Source: Microbacterium sp. ProA8 (GTDB lineage: Bacteria; Actinomycetota; Actinomycetes; Actinomycetales; Microbacteriaceae). Taken from it: DNA of 64,000 bases. How positions within the stretch are numbered: position 1 is the first letter of the stretch; every line of letters starts with the position of its first letter. The notes under the pieces were generated by a model, which was not told the origin of the DNA, made no database searches, and saw only the letters and a program-made list of their open reading frames with translations. The position numbers and the translations under genes are program-made. The stretch is taken from contig NZ_CP157000.1 in assembly GCF_039905635.1 (NCBI RefSeq), positions 2,232,001 through 2,296,000 on the forward strand. The letters run 5' to 3'. Shown here piece after piece: positions 1-8,600 of this stretch.

Positions 1-446
1 GTGAAGCGCGAGGCGCGGGCATCGAATGCGAGGGTGCCGTCGATGCGGCGCTCGATCTTGCCGACGACGTCCGCCCGCACCTCCACCGCCCGTCCCCCGT
101 CGAGCGCGAGGTCCGCGATGCTCGCCCGCGCGGGCTGTGCCCATGCGACGTGGGACGCCGCCGCGGCCGCGGCGGCGGCGGCGAGCACGGCGACCACGAG
201 CGCACGGCGCACCGCGTGCCGCGGCATCTGCCGTCTCGCCGGCAACGGCCCCGCGGTGCCCCGAAAGCGGACGTGAGCCGGCCGCCGCCCGCTCGCGCGC
301 AGGACCGCGAGGGCGCCGAGCGCCACGACGACCCACAGCGCCAGGGCGATCCACGGCGACGCGGCAGGCGCGACGACCGCTGCACCCGCCGCCGCCCAGC
401 ACGCGGCGGCTACGGGCACGAGTCTCAGAGCAGCGGCGCGCGGCAC
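1..446 (-). CDS. comEC: ComEC/Rec2 competence channel, N-terminal part (cut by window edge)
   Basis: The reading frame opens with GTG right after the comEA stop (CGTGCCG context, one base from the TGA) and stays open to the window edge, giving about 148 residues. Two hydrophobic helices are visible (roughly residues 10-30 and 32-48, then a third Ala/Val-rich one near 83-105), followed by a segment resembling the DUF4131 region of ComEC (VGKIERRIDGTLAFDARAS). ComEC forms the inner-membrane channel for single-stranded DNA uptake. The comEA-comEC order is the standard one and is the main support; the catalytic and channel core lie outside the window. The start is chosen for its fit with the upstream stop codon. 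Confidence 0.8.
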   Translation of the reverse strand, partial: MPRAAALRLVPVAAACWAAAGAAVVAPAASPWIALALWVVVALGALAVLRASGRRPAHVRFRGTAGPLPARRQMPRHAVRRALVVAVLAAAAAAAAASHVAWAQPARASIADLALDGGRAVEVRADVVGKIERRIDGTLAFDARASRF

Positions 447-447
447 G

Positions 448-1077
448 TCACACCGTCACCAGGTCGCGGAGGGACTCCAGCATCGTGTCGCCGATGCCCG
501 GCACCGCGAGGAGGTCTTCGACGCTCGTGAAGCCGCCGTTGTCCTCGCGCCACGCGATGATGCGCCCAGCGAGGGCGGGGCCGATGCGCGGCAGCGTCTC
601 GAGCTGCGCCGCATCCGCCGAGTTGAGGTCGACCAGACCGCCGGCGGGCGCGGGCGCGGGGGCGACGGCATCGGCGGGCGGCGCCTCGCCCACCCGGGCG
701 ACCGGCAGCTGCTCGCCGTCGTCGAGCGTGCGGGCCAGGTTGACCGCGTTCCGGTCGGCCTCCTCGGCGAAGCCGCCGGCAGCGGCGATCGCATCCACGA
801 CGCGGGCGCCTGCCGGAAGCACGTACAGCCCGGGCGTGCGCACCGCACCCGACACGTGCACGTAGAGGTCTGCACTGCCGGTGGCGGCGGGTGCGGGCGT
901 CTGATCGACGACGACCTCGTCGACCGGTGCCATCGCGCCGCGCAGGATGCCGATGCCGACGGTGACGGCGAGGGCCGCGATCACGAGCACGACGACCGCG
1001 CTGATGCCGAGCCGGCGCCGTGACGAGGCCTCGGGCGCGGGCGGCTCGTCGCGGTCACCGGCTGTCACCGGATTCAC
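448..1077 (-). CDS. comEA: ComEA-family DNA-binding protein
   Basis: A 209-residue membrane-anchored DNA receptor of the competence (DNA uptake) machinery. It has a short cytoplasmic N-terminus, one transmembrane helix at about residues 24-45, a SLBB-type domain (around 70-125, with HVSGAVRTPGLYVLPAGARV), a Pro/Ala linker, and a C-terminal double helix-hairpin-helix (DLNSADAAQLETLPRIGPAL ... LLAVPGIGDTMLESLRDLV) that binds DNA. The start is GTG and sits in the loop of a perfect inverted repeat; no Shine-Dalgarno sequence is obvious. It is followed at once by comEC. Domain order and length match actinobacterial ComEA proteins. Confidence 0.92.
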   Translation of the reverse strand: MNPVTAGDRDEPPAPEASSRRRLGISAVVVLVIAALAVTVGIGILRGAMAPVDEVVVDQTPAPAATGSADLYVHVSGAVRTPGLYVLPAGARVVDAIAAAGGFAEEADRNAVNLARTLDDGEQLPVARVGEAPPADAVAPAPAPAGGLVDLNSADAAQLETLPRIGPALAGRIIAWREDNGGFTSVEDLLAVPGIGDTMLESLRDLVTV

Positions 1078-1097
1078 GCTAAGAGTCCGGTGACAGC
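1061..1097. repeat. Perfect 12-bp inverted repeat spanning the comEA start codon
   Basis: GCTGTCACCGGA (1061-1072) and TCCGGTGACAGC (1086-1097) are exact inverted copies around a 13-base loop. The comEA GTG (1077-1075) lies in the loop. In mRNA this would be a stable hairpin covering the initiation region; as DNA it could be a dyad operator. Confidence 0.7.
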
Positions 1098-1159
1098 TCC
1101 GGCGCGCGAAGTACCGCGGATGTGGAGATCCCGGGACGAGACCCTCCTGGGGAGGAAGG

Positions 1160-3766
1160 TCAGTGGGTGCTGAAGCTCACGACCTTCGGCGGCCGCACGA
1201 CGGTGCGCGTGATCTCACGGTCGCCGAGTGCGCGGGTGACCTTCTCGTCGGCGCGGGCGAGCCGCTCGAGCTCGGCGGCGTCGATGCGGGCCGGAACCTG
1301 GAGCGTGCCGCGCACCTTGCCGTCGACCTGCACGATCGCCGTGACGCTCTCCTCCACCAGCAGGGTCGGGTCCGCGGTGCGCCACGGGACGAGGCCCACG
1401 AAGCCGTCGTAGCCGAGGATCTCCCACATCTCCTCGGCCAGGTGCGGGGCGAACAGGTCCAGGATCATCGCGGTGGTCTCGGCGGCCTCGCGCACGGCGG
1501 GGTCGGCCGGGCCGGCGCCCGAGTCGATGACCTTGCGCGTCGCGTTGACGAGCTCCATGAGGCGCGCGACGACGACGTTGAACTTCGTCTGCTCGACGAG
1601 TCCGGGGGCGTCGGCCAGCAGACGGTGGGTGACGCGGCGCAGGGACACGTCGCCCTCCGCCCAGACCACGTCCGGCTCGCTAGCCACGTCCGTGGCGATA
1701 CGCCACGCGCGTGCCAGGAACTTCTGAGCCCCGGTGGTCGACACGTCCTCCCAGTTGATGTCGTCCTCGACCGGGCCGGCGAACACCATCGCGACGCGCG
1801 ATGCGTCGGCGCCCGGGTCGACCATGCTCGATGCGAACTCGACGAGGTTGCCCTTCGACTTCGACATCTTCGAGCCGCCCAGCAGCACCATGCCCTGGTT
1901 GATGAGGCTCGTGAACGGCTCGGTGAAGTCGATGAGCCCCATGTCGAACAGCACCTTCGTGATGAAGCGCGCGTACAGCAGGTGCAGGATCGCGTGCTCG
2001 ACACCACCGATGTACGAGTCGACGGGCGCCCAGCGGTTGGCCTCGGCCGACGGGAACGCCTGCGTCGGGTCGTTCGGCGCGAGGAAGCGCAGGAAGTACC
2101 AGGAGCTGTCGACGAACGTGTCCATTGTGTCGGGGTCGCGGAGAGCCGGCTCGCCCGTCTCGGGATCCGTCGTCTTCATCCACTCGGTGGCGCCGCCCAG
2201 CGGCGATGTCCCCCTGGGCTTCAGGTCCAGTCCGCGGGCGTCAGGCAGCTCCAGCGGGAGCTGGTCGTCCGGCACCGGGACGATGCGGCCGTCCTCCGTG
2301 TGGATCATCGGGATCGGCGTGCCCCAGAACCGCTGGCGCGAGATCAGCCAGTCACGCAGGCGGTACGACTTCGCGGCACGACCCGTGCCGGCGGCCTCGA
2401 GCTGCTCGATGATGCGCGCGATGGCGTTGCGCTTCGACAGGCCGTCCAGCGACCCGGAGTTGATCAGTCGGCCCTCTCCGGTGAGTGCGATACCGGTGCG
2501 GGCGGGGTCCACGTCCGACAGCGTCTCGACCGGGCCCGGATCGATCGGCACGCCGTCGTCGTCGAGTTCGATCACGGGGATGGCGCCGGTGATCGGCGCC
2601 GTCGTGTCGACCACGACCTTGACCGGCAGGTCGAACGCGCGGGCGAAGTCGAGGTCTCGCTGGTCGTGGGCGGGCACCGCCATGACGGCGCCGTGGCCGT
2701 AGTCGGCCAGCACGTAGTCGGCCGCCCAGATCGGCAGGCGGTCGCCGTTCACAGGGTTGACCGCGAAGCGGTCGAGGAACACGCCCGTCTTCGGGCGGTC
2801 GGTCGACTGGCGCTCGATGTCGGTCTCGCGCTGCACGCGCTCGAGATAGTCCTGGAAGCGCATGCGCACCTCGGCCGTCGAGCCCGCGGCGAGCTCGGCG
2901 GCGAGGTCGCTGTCGGGGGCGACGACCATGAAGGTCGCGCCGTGCAGCGTGTCGGGACGCGTCGAGAACACCGTCACCTTGTCGGCGCGGCCCTCGATCT
3001 CGAAGTCGATGTCGGCGCCGACCGAGCGGCCGATCCAGTTCCGCTGCATGCGGAGGACCTTCTGCGGCCAGAAACCCTCGAGCTGGTTCAGGTCGTCGAG
3101 CAGCCGGTCGGCGTAGTCGGTGATCTTGAAGTACCACTGCGTCAGGTTCTTCTTGACCACCTCGGCGCCGCAGCGCTCGCAGTGGCCGTCGACGACCTGC
3201 TCGTTCGCGAGCACCGTCTGGTCGTTCGGGCACCAGTTGACCGGGCTCGCCTTGCGGTACGCCAGCCCGCGCTCGTACAGACGCTGGAACAGCCACTGGT
3301 TCCAGCGGTAGTACTCGGGGTCGCTGGTGTGCAGGATGCGCGACCAGTCGTACGACGAGCCGTACTCGCGGAAGCTCTTCTTGTGCTGCTCGATGTTCGC
3401 GTAGGTCCACTCGCGCGGGTCGGAGCCGGCACCGCCCTTGATCGCCGCGTTCTCGGCCGGCAGGCCGAACGAGTCCCACCCGATCGGGTTCAGCACGTTG
3501 TAGCCGCGGTGGCGCCAGAAGCGGGCCACCACGTCCACGTAGGCGTAGTTCTCGGCGTGCCCCATGTGCAGGTCGCCCGACGGGTACGGGAACATCCCGA
3601 GCACGAACTTCCGCGGACGCTTGTCGTCGGCACCGCCGGCCCGGAACGGGTCGGCCTCGGCCCAGCGCGCCTGCCACTTCTGCTGGATCGAATACGCGTC
3701 ATAGCCCTCGGCGGGCGCAGAGGTGACGGAGGTGTCGGTGTGACTCACGAGGGAAGAACCAATCAT
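1160..3766 (-). CDS. leuS: Leucyl-tRNA synthetase
   Basis: Charges tRNA-Leu with leucine in the cytoplasm; class Ia synthetase. The 868 residues include the HIGH-type motif HMGH (residues 67-70, context [14 protein letters not shown]), the editing (CP1) domain with its threonine-rich STRPDT segment, a zinc-type cysteine pair (NWCPN ... CERCG), and KMSKS near residue 633 ([11 protein letters not shown]). Length is usual for bacterial LeuS. The first ATG (3766) is used; a GTG six codons later is possible, since neither has a strong ribosome site. It lies downstream of pabB on the same strand with a 62-base gap. Confidence 0.97.
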   Translation of the reverse strand: MIGSSLVSHTDTSVTSAPAEGYDAYSIQQKWQARWAEADPFRAGGADDKRPRKFVLGMFPYPSGDLHMGHAENYAYVDVVARFWRHRGYNVLNPIGWDSFGLPAENAAIKGGAGSDPREWTYANIEQHKKSFREYGSSYDWSRILHTSDPEYYRWNQWLFQRLYERGLAYRKASPVNWCPNDQTVLANEQVVDGHCERCGAEVVKKNLTQWYFKITDYADRLLDDLNQLEGFWPQKVLRMQRNWIGRSVGADIDFEIEGRADKVTVFSTRPDTLHGATFMVVAPDSDLAAELAAGSTAEVRMRFQDYLERVQRETDIERQSTDRPKTGVFLDRFAVNPVNGDRLPIWAADYVLADYGHGAVMAVPAHDQRDLDFARAFDLPVKVVVDTTAPITGAIPVIELDDDGVPIDPGPVETLSDVDPARTGIALTGEGRLINSGSLDGLSKRNAIARIIEQLEAAGTGRAAKSYRLRDWLISRQRFWGTPIPMIHTEDGRIVPVPDDQLPLELPDARGLDLKPRGTSPLGGATEWMKTTDPETGEPALRDPDTMDTFVDSSWYFLRFLAPNDPTQAFPSAEANRWAPVDSYIGGVEHAILHLLYARFITKVLFDMGLIDFTEPFTSLINQGMVLLGGSKMSKSKGNLVEFASSMVDPGADASRVAMVFAGPVEDDINWEDVSTTGAQKFLARAWRIATDVASEPDVVWAEGDVSLRRVTHRLLADAPGLVEQTKFNVVVARLMELVNATRKVIDSGAGPADPAVREAAETTAMILDLFAPHLAEEMWEILGYDGFVGLVPWRTADPTLLVEESVTAIVQVDGKVRGTLQVPARIDAAELERLARADEKVTRALGDREITRTVVRPPKVVSFSTH

Positions 3767-3828
3767 GGGATGCCGGGAAGCGCGCGCAGCGCGCGAAGCG
3801 CGTCTTCCAGGTTAGCGGAACGGCGGGT

Positions 3829-5154
3829 TCACCAGCCGGGCGGCAGCGCCGCGCCCAGCGCAGCGAGGGGCGCCCGTGCCTTGATGCCCACCTCGGCGAC
3901 CTCGGCTGCGGCATCCGATCGCCACGTGATTCCCCCGCCGGCGCCGACGTAGGCGCTGTCGTGGCGGACGACGATCGATCGGATCACCATCGCGAGGTCG
4001 AGCCTGCCGTCGTCGCCGATCCATCCGAAGCACCCCGAGAACACTCCCCGCGGCGCCGCCTCGAGGCGGTGCAGGATCGTCATCGCCGACAGCTTCGGCG
4101 CCCCCGTCATGGAGCCCGCGGGGAACGTCGAAGCCAGCAGGTCGCCGACGGTCGTCCCGGGTGCGAGGCGTCCGGACACGGTGCTCACGAGCTGATGCAC
4201 GGCGGGGTACGACTCCACCTCGAGGAGCGCGTCGACGCCCACCGTGCCGGGCAGGCACACGCGCGAGAGGTCGTTGCGCATGAGGTCGACGATCATGACG
4301 TTCTCGGCCCGCTCCTTCTCGCTGGCGCGCAGTTCCTCCGCCAGCGCCGCATCGCTCGCGGGATCCTCTCCGCGGGGACGGGTGCCCTTGATCGGCCGGG
4401 TGCGGACGATCGCCGCGCCGTCGGGCCCGGGCCGCACGTCGAGGAAGCGCTCGGGGCTCGCGCTCAGCAGGGCGATCGGCCCCGACCGCACGAAGCCGCC
4501 GTGATGTGCCGGCGTCGCCGCACGCAGTCGCGCGTACGTCTGGACGGGATCGACGGATGCCTCGACCTCGAACCGCGTCGTCAGGCACAGCTGGTACGCG
4601 TCGCCCTCGCGGATCGCGTCGCGGCAGCGTTCGATGAGCGAGGCGTACTCGGCGGGCGTGTGGCGGGACCGCGCCCGCCCGCGGTCGGGGGCCGGTGCCG
4701 GCACGGGCGGCTCGGGAACCTTGGCGATGGCCGCCACGACGCGCGGGACGTCGTCCGGACCGCCGAACACGTGGATGCGCTCGGCGCCGTGATCGAACGC
4801 CACCAGGCGATCAACACGCAGCCAGAGGTCTTGCGGCACGCCGTCGTCATCCTGGGATGCGGGGGCGTCCGCGCGCGCGGCGGCGGCGTCGTAACCGCTC
4901 CACCCGACCCAGCCGCCGCGGAAGTCGGCGCCGCCGGGTCCTGCGGCCTCGCCACCCGATCCGCCGGCGACGACGGCAGCGGTCGCATCGGCAGGGTTTT
5001 CGGGCGTGCCGGTGCCCATCCAGCTCCAGCCCTCGCGTGCGCCGGGTCCGGCATCCAGCCAGAAGACGTGCGGTTCATGGCTGAACAGAGCCGCGAAGAC
5101 GGATGCCGGATCCGCCCAGTGCGCGGCCTCCGCGGCGGCGAGGGTGTCCGACAT
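3829..5154 (-). CDS. pabB: Aminodeoxychorismate synthase component I / chorismate-binding enzyme
   Basis: Makes 4-amino-4-deoxychorismate from chorismate for folate synthesis, normally with a PabA amidotransferase. The C-terminal chorismate-binding domain is clear: PIKGTRPRG, ENVMIVDLMRNDLSRVC, FPAGSMTGAPK and YVGAGGGITWRSD in the right order. At 441 residues it has the usual TrpE/PabB N-terminal half. The PIKGT motif favours PabB over TrpE or isochorismate synthase. Translation starts at ATG 5154, six bases after a TAACCT -10 box, so the message is probably leaderless. Divergent from dedA. No pabA or pabC is adjacent. Confidence 0.88.
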   Translation of the reverse strand: MSDTLAAAEAAHWADPASVFAALFSHEPHVFWLDAGPGAREGWSWMGTGTPENPADATAAVVAGGSGGEAAGPGGADFRGGWVGWSGYDAAAARADAPASQDDDGVPQDLWLRVDRLVAFDHGAERIHVFGGPDDVPRVVAAIAKVPEPPVPAPAPDRGRARSRHTPAEYASLIERCRDAIREGDAYQLCLTTRFEVEASVDPVQTYARLRAATPAHHGGFVRSGPIALLSASPERFLDVRPGPDGAAIVRTRPIKGTRPRGEDPASDAALAEELRASEKERAENVMIVDLMRNDLSRVCLPGTVGVDALLEVESYPAVHQLVSTVSGRLAPGTTVGDLLASTFPAGSMTGAPKLSAMTILHRLEAAPRGVFSGCFGWIGDDGRLDLAMVIRSIVVRHDSAYVGAGGGITWRSDAAAEVAEVGIKARAPLAALGAALPPGW

Positions 5155-5160
5155 CTTCCC

Positions 5161-5190
5161 AGGTTAGAGGGGCGCACCGGCCTCTAGGCT
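5161..5190. promoter_or_regulatory. Back-to-back leaderless promoters of pabB and dedA
   Basis: Minus strand: TAACCT (5166-5161), then six bases, then the pabB ATG. Plus strand: TAGGCT (5185-5190), then six bases, then the dedA GTG at 5197. Both -10 boxes place transcription start at or next to the start codon. No convincing -35 boxes are visible. Confidence 0.6.
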
Positions 5191-5196
5191 CGTGGC

Positions 5197-5874
5197 GTGA
5201 ATGAGTTCCTCACCTGGTTGCTCGACGCCGTCCAGAGCGTCGACCCGGTGCTCAGGACTCTTCTCGCGGGCTTCGCCATGATGCTCGAGACCAGCGTCCT
5301 GATCGGGCTCGTGGTGCCCGGCGACACCATCGTGATCGTCGCCGGCACGGCGGTCGCGTCGCCCCTGGAAGGGGTTCTGCTCGGAGTCGCGGTGGTGGTG
5401 GGCGCACTCATCGGCGAGAGCATCGGATTCTGGCTCGGCCGCCTCCTCGGCCCGAAGATCCAGCACTCGCGCCTGGGCAGCCGGATCGGCGAGGCGAACT
5501 GGGAGCGCTCGGAACGGTATCTGCGCCGTCGCGGCGGCCCGGCCATCTTCATCTCGAGATTCCTCCCGGTGCTGCATTCGCTGGTGCCGCTCACCGTCGG
5601 CATGAGCGGCTATCCGTACCGGCGATTCCTCGCGTGGACGATTCCGGCGTGCGTGATCTGGTCCGCCCTCTACATCTCGGTGGCGGCTCTCGCCGCCGGC
5701 ACCTACCGCGAGCTGGCAGACCGCCTGCACTACGCCGGTTACATCTTCGTCGGCGTCATCGTCCTGTTCCTGGCCCTCGTGTTCGTGAGCAAGAAGATCA
5801 TCGAGCGAGCGGAACGCAAGCACCTCGACCACGACGACCCCGACGAAGCGTCGGTGGCGGACATGAAAGACTGA
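5197..5874 (+). CDS. DedA-family membrane protein
   Basis: A 225-residue polytopic membrane protein of the DedA/VTT family, which includes lipid (undecaprenyl-phosphate or phospholipid) flippases. Family hallmarks are the N-terminal re-entrant segment with LVVPGDTIVIVAG, the GES(I)GFWLGR motif (GALIGESIGFWLGRLLG), and FISRFLPVLHSLVPLTVGMS. Four to five hydrophobic segments are present, with a charged C-tail. Start GTG 5197 is supported by a TAGGCT -10 box six bases upstream. It is followed after four bases by an App1-type phosphatase gene, suggesting a shared message and possibly shared work on envelope lipids. Confidence 0.92.
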   Translation: MNEFLTWLLDAVQSVDPVLRTLLAGFAMMLETSVLIGLVVPGDTIVIVAGTAVASPLEGVLLGVAVVVGALIGESIGFWLGRLLGPKIQHSRLGSRIGEANWERSERYLRRRGGPAIFISRFLPVLHSLVPLTVGMSGYPYRRFLAWTIPACVIWSALYISVAALAAGTYRELADRLHYAGYIFVGVIVLFLALVFVSKKIIERAERKHLDHDDPDEASVADMKD

Positions 5875-5878
5875 GAGG

Positions 5879-6934
5879 GTGCCGCAGACCGTTCCCCAGC
5901 CCGTGCGCGCCAAGGTCCTCTGGCTGGCGCGCCTGGAATACCGGTTCCACGCATGGCGCGAACGCCGTGCGCGCCGCCGGGGCCAGAAGCCGACGGTGAC
6001 GCCGTTCCCCGGCTACGGGGGTCCCGACTGGGTCCGCGTGCTCGGGCGCGTCATGATCGTCCCGCCCGCGAAGGTCTCCGAGGCCGGCGAGTACGCCGGC
6101 GTCCGCGGCTGGCGCAGTTTCGTGGCCGTTCCGATCGGCTACGCGCAAGTCACGGTGGCGATCGCCGGCGTCGATCATGTGGTCGTCGCCGACCGCGGCG
6201 GTGTGATCGACACACGCCTGCCTGCGGCGCTGGAGCCGGGCTGGCAGACGTTCACGATGTCGGTCGAAGGCGGCGAGCCGGTGGAGACGCGGGCTTTCAT
6301 CGTCGCCCCCGACGTGAAGTTCGGAATCGTGTCGGATGTCGACGACACCGTCATGGTGACGGCCCTCCCCCGTCCGCTCCTCGCGGCCTGGAACTCCTTC
6401 GTCGTCGACGAGCACGCCCGGCAGCCGGTTCCCGGCATGGCGGTGCTGATGGAGCGCGTCGTGCGCGAGAACCCCGGCGCGCCCCTGGTGTACCTCTCGA
6501 CCGGCGCCTGGAACATCGCGCCGACCCTCATCCGGTTCCTGAGCCGCCACGTCTTCCCCCCGGGTGCGCTCCTCCTCACCGACTGGGGCCCCACGCACGA
6601 TCGCTGGTTCCGCAGCGGCAAGGCGCACAAGCTGTCGAACCTGCGGCGCCTGGCCGACGAGTTCCCGCACGTGCGATGGCTCCTGATCGGCGACGACGGT
6701 CAGCACGACGACGCCATCTACACCACCTTCACCGACGAGCACCCGTCGCGGGTGGTCGCGGTCGCCATCCGCCGTCTCTCCCCCGCAGAGGCCGTCCTCG
6801 CCGGCGGGCGGACGGCCGTGAACGACCACGCCGCGGCCGAGGTGCCCTGGGTCAGCGACAACGACGGGGCCGGCCTCCTGGAGCGGCTCGAGGGTGTCGG
6901 CGTCCTCGGGAGCACCGGCACCGCAACCGTCTGA
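5879..6934 (+). CDS. App1-family phosphatase domain protein (DUF2183)
   Basis: 351 residues with the catalytic region of the App1/DUF2183 family, a HAD-like phosphatidate phosphatase group first known from yeast actin patches. The HAD nucleophile motif is DVDDT (residues 153-157, context GIVSDVDDTVM); a later LLIGDDGQHDD supplies the acidic motif, and LVYLSTGAWN is the middle motif. An N-terminal beta-rich domain (about 45-145) precedes it. There is no signal peptide. Start GTG 5879, four bases after the dedA stop, so expression is probably coupled to dedA. Substrate is unknown; lipid phosphate is a guess from family and neighbour. Confidence 0.85.
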   Translation: MPQTVPQPVRAKVLWLARLEYRFHAWRERRARRRGQKPTVTPFPGYGGPDWVRVLGRVMIVPPAKVSEAGEYAGVRGWRSFVAVPIGYAQVTVAIAGVDHVVVADRGGVIDTRLPAALEPGWQTFTMSVEGGEPVETRAFIVAPDVKFGIVSDVDDTVMVTALPRPLLAAWNSFVVDEHARQPVPGMAVLMERVVRENPGAPLVYLSTGAWNIAPTLIRFLSRHVFPPGALLLTDWGPTHDRWFRSGKAHKLSNLRRLADEFPHVRWLLIGDDGQHDDAIYTTFTDEHPSRVVAVAIRRLSPAEAVLAGGRTAVNDHAAAEVPWVSDNDGAGLLERLEGVGVLGSTGTATV

Positions 6935-6950
6935 CGTCGGAGCCCGCGCG

Positions 6951-6956
6951 TAGGCT
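6951..6956 (+). promoter_or_regulatory. -10 box of a leaderless SRAP gene
   Basis: TAGGCT followed by six bases (GGCCGC) and then the ATG at 6963. Confidence 0.6.
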
Positions 6957-6962
6957 GGCCGC

Positions 6963-7676
6963 ATGTGCGGACGCTTCGTAGTGGCCAGTGCCGGTCCCGA
7001 GCTCGTCGGGGTGCTTCGTGTCGACGTCGAGGGCGATGACCTTCCCGCGCCGTCGTACAACGTCGCGCCGACCGATCGCGTCGCGATCGTGCTGGACTCG
7101 GCGAAGACCGAGCCGCCCACCAGGCGGCTGGAAGCAGCCCGTTGGGGTCTGATCCCGTCGTGGGCCAAAGACACCAAGGTCGGCGCGCGCGCGTTCAACG
7201 CCCGCTCCGAAGAGCTCGAGGACAAGCCCATGTTCCGCAGCGCCCTCGAGAAGCGACGGGCGGTGGTGCCGACATCCGGCTATTACGAGTGGATGAACGT
7301 CGACGGCGTGAAGACCCCGCACTTCATCCACCCGGCAGACGGCGAGCCGCTGTTCCTCGCGGGACTCTACGAATGGTGGCGGGACAAGACGAAGGGCGAT
7401 GACGACCCCGAGCGGTGGCTGCTGAGCTTCACGATCCTGACGAGGGACTCGATCGGGCATCTCGGATCGATCCACGATCGCATGCCGTTGTTCCTGGACC
7501 CCGATCACGCCGACGCGTGGCTCGACCCGACCACCGACAACGTGCGGGACGTGCTCGACGCGGCGATCGACGCGGCTCCGGCCTTGGCCGACACGCTCAC
7601 CGATCACGAGGTCTCGAAGGCCGTGGGCAACGTCCGCAACAACTCCCCCGAGCTCATCGAGCCGGTCGAGTCCTGA
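6963..7676 (+). CDS. SOS response-associated (SRAP/HMCES-like) protein
   Basis: Family members form a thiazolidine crosslink through Cys2 to abasic sites in single-stranded DNA and so protect stalled forks. All key residues are seen: Cys2 (MCGRF, exposed once Met1 is removed), the FNARSE motif (Asn79, Arg81), Glu109 in GYYEW and His171 in SIHDRMP. Length (237) is normal. The ATG is six bases from a TAGGCT -10 box, so it is probably leaderless; this places Cys2 right at the N-terminus, as required. It is followed by a putative DNA glycosylase gene in the same direction. Confidence 0.95.
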   Translation: MCGRFVVASAGPELVGVLRVDVEGDDLPAPSYNVAPTDRVAIVLDSAKTEPPTRRLEAARWGLIPSWAKDTKVGARAFNARSEELEDKPMFRSALEKRRAVVPTSGYYEWMNVDGVKTPHFIHPADGEPLFLAGLYEWWRDKTKGDDDPERWLLSFTILTRDSIGHLGSIHDRMPLFLDPDHADAWLDPTTDNVRDVLDAAIDAAPALADTLTDHEVSKAVGNVRNNSPELIEPVES

Positions 7677-7712
7677 ACGTCTGACCGCAGCAGCAGCAGC
7701 GGTGGCCGCGCG

Positions 7713-7718
7713 TATCCT
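7713..7718 (+). promoter_or_regulatory. -10 box of a leaderless putative glycosylase gene
   Basis: TATCCT followed by six bases (CGAACG) and the GTG start at 7725. Confidence 0.55.
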
Positions 7719-7724
7719 CGAACG

Positions 7725-8597
7725 GTGACGATCGCGCCCCCTGCTTCTCCGGTGCTCACCGGCGACGTCTGGCGTGCGCGTGAAGCGGCCCACGAGGAGC
7801 GCGCTCGCGCGCTGACACGCGCCCATCGTGAGCGGGCGAGCCGCGGCGAGGCGCATCCCGTCGAGGACTTCCTCTTCACGTACTACTCGTACAAGCCGGC
7901 GGTGCTGCACCGGTGGCACCCTGGCGAGGGGACGGAGCTGGCGGATGCCGAGGGCGAGGCCCGCGCCGGATGGCGCTGGTATCGCCCCGGCACGACGGAG
8001 GGCTCGATCGCCGTCGACGGTGCGGGCTTCCGCGCCGATCGCGGCGCCCTCGTCGCGAACGTCGGCAGGATCCTCCGCGCCACGGCCGACCGGCCTCCGG
8101 GCTTCGGCTGCTTCGGCCTGCACGAGTGGGCGATGGTGTACCGCGAGCCGCAGCACCGGCATCCCGTGCCCCTGCGCCTCGGCCGGGACGAGACCGACGC
8201 CGTGGTCGAGGCGCACGAGCTGCGCTGCACGCACTTCGACGCGTTCCGGTTCTTCACGCCCGAAGCGGCGCCGCGCAACCGTGAGGCGCCCACCCGCGAA
8301 CGGCAGGCCGAGCTCGAGCAGCCGGGGTGTCTTCATGCCGGGATGGACCTGTACAAGTGGGCGGTGAAGCTCGGGCCGCTCGTTCCGGGCGAGTTGCTCC
8401 TCGATGCGTTCGAACTCGCCCGCGACATCAGAGTGCTCGACATGCGGGCCTCGCCCTACGACCTCGCCGGCTGGGGCTACGACGCCGTGCCGATCGAGAC
8501 GGCCGAGGGCAAGGCCGCCTACGTGCGGGCCCAGCGGACGTTCGCGGATCGCGGCCGGGCGATCAGGCAGCGGCTGATCGACGCGGCCTCGGGCTGA
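7725..8597 (+). CDS. Conserved actinobacterial protein, often named 3-methyladenine DNA glycosylase
   Basis: 290 residues, soluble. The segment DFLFTYYSYKPAVLHRWHPG near residue 47 is typical of an actinobacterial family usually annotated as 3-methyladenine DNA glycosylase. I see no helix-hairpin-helix or AAG-type active site that would prove that activity, so the name is held loosely. Other conserved-looking pieces are GCFGLHEWAMVYR and CLHAGMDLYKWAVKL, rich in His and aromatic residues. Start GTG 7725 is set by a TATCCT -10 box six bases upstream. The neighbour is the SRAP DNA-damage gene, which fits a repair role but does not prove it. Confidence 0.7.
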   Translation: MTIAPPASPVLTGDVWRAREAAHEERARALTRAHRERASRGEAHPVEDFLFTYYSYKPAVLHRWHPGEGTELADAEGEARAGWRWYRPGTTEGSIAVDGAGFRADRGALVANVGRILRATADRPPGFGCFGLHEWAMVYREPQHRHPVPLRLGRDETDAVVEAHELRCTHFDAFRFFTPEAAPRNREAPTRERQAELEQPGCLHAGMDLYKWAVKLGPLVPGELLLDAFELARDIRVLDMRASPYDLAGWGYDAVPIETAEGKAAYVRAQRTFADRGRAIRQRLIDAASG

Positions 8598-8600
8598 GAG

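Noticed and set aside
3767..3828. T-box before leuS
   Set aside because: Only 62 bases between pabB and leuS and no GGTGGTACC-type motif.
1163..3952. 929-codon open frame antisense to leuS
   Set aside because: High GC opens antisense frames; the product is a low-complexity Arg/Gly/Val/Leu string without domains, while leuS on the other strand has all its motifs.
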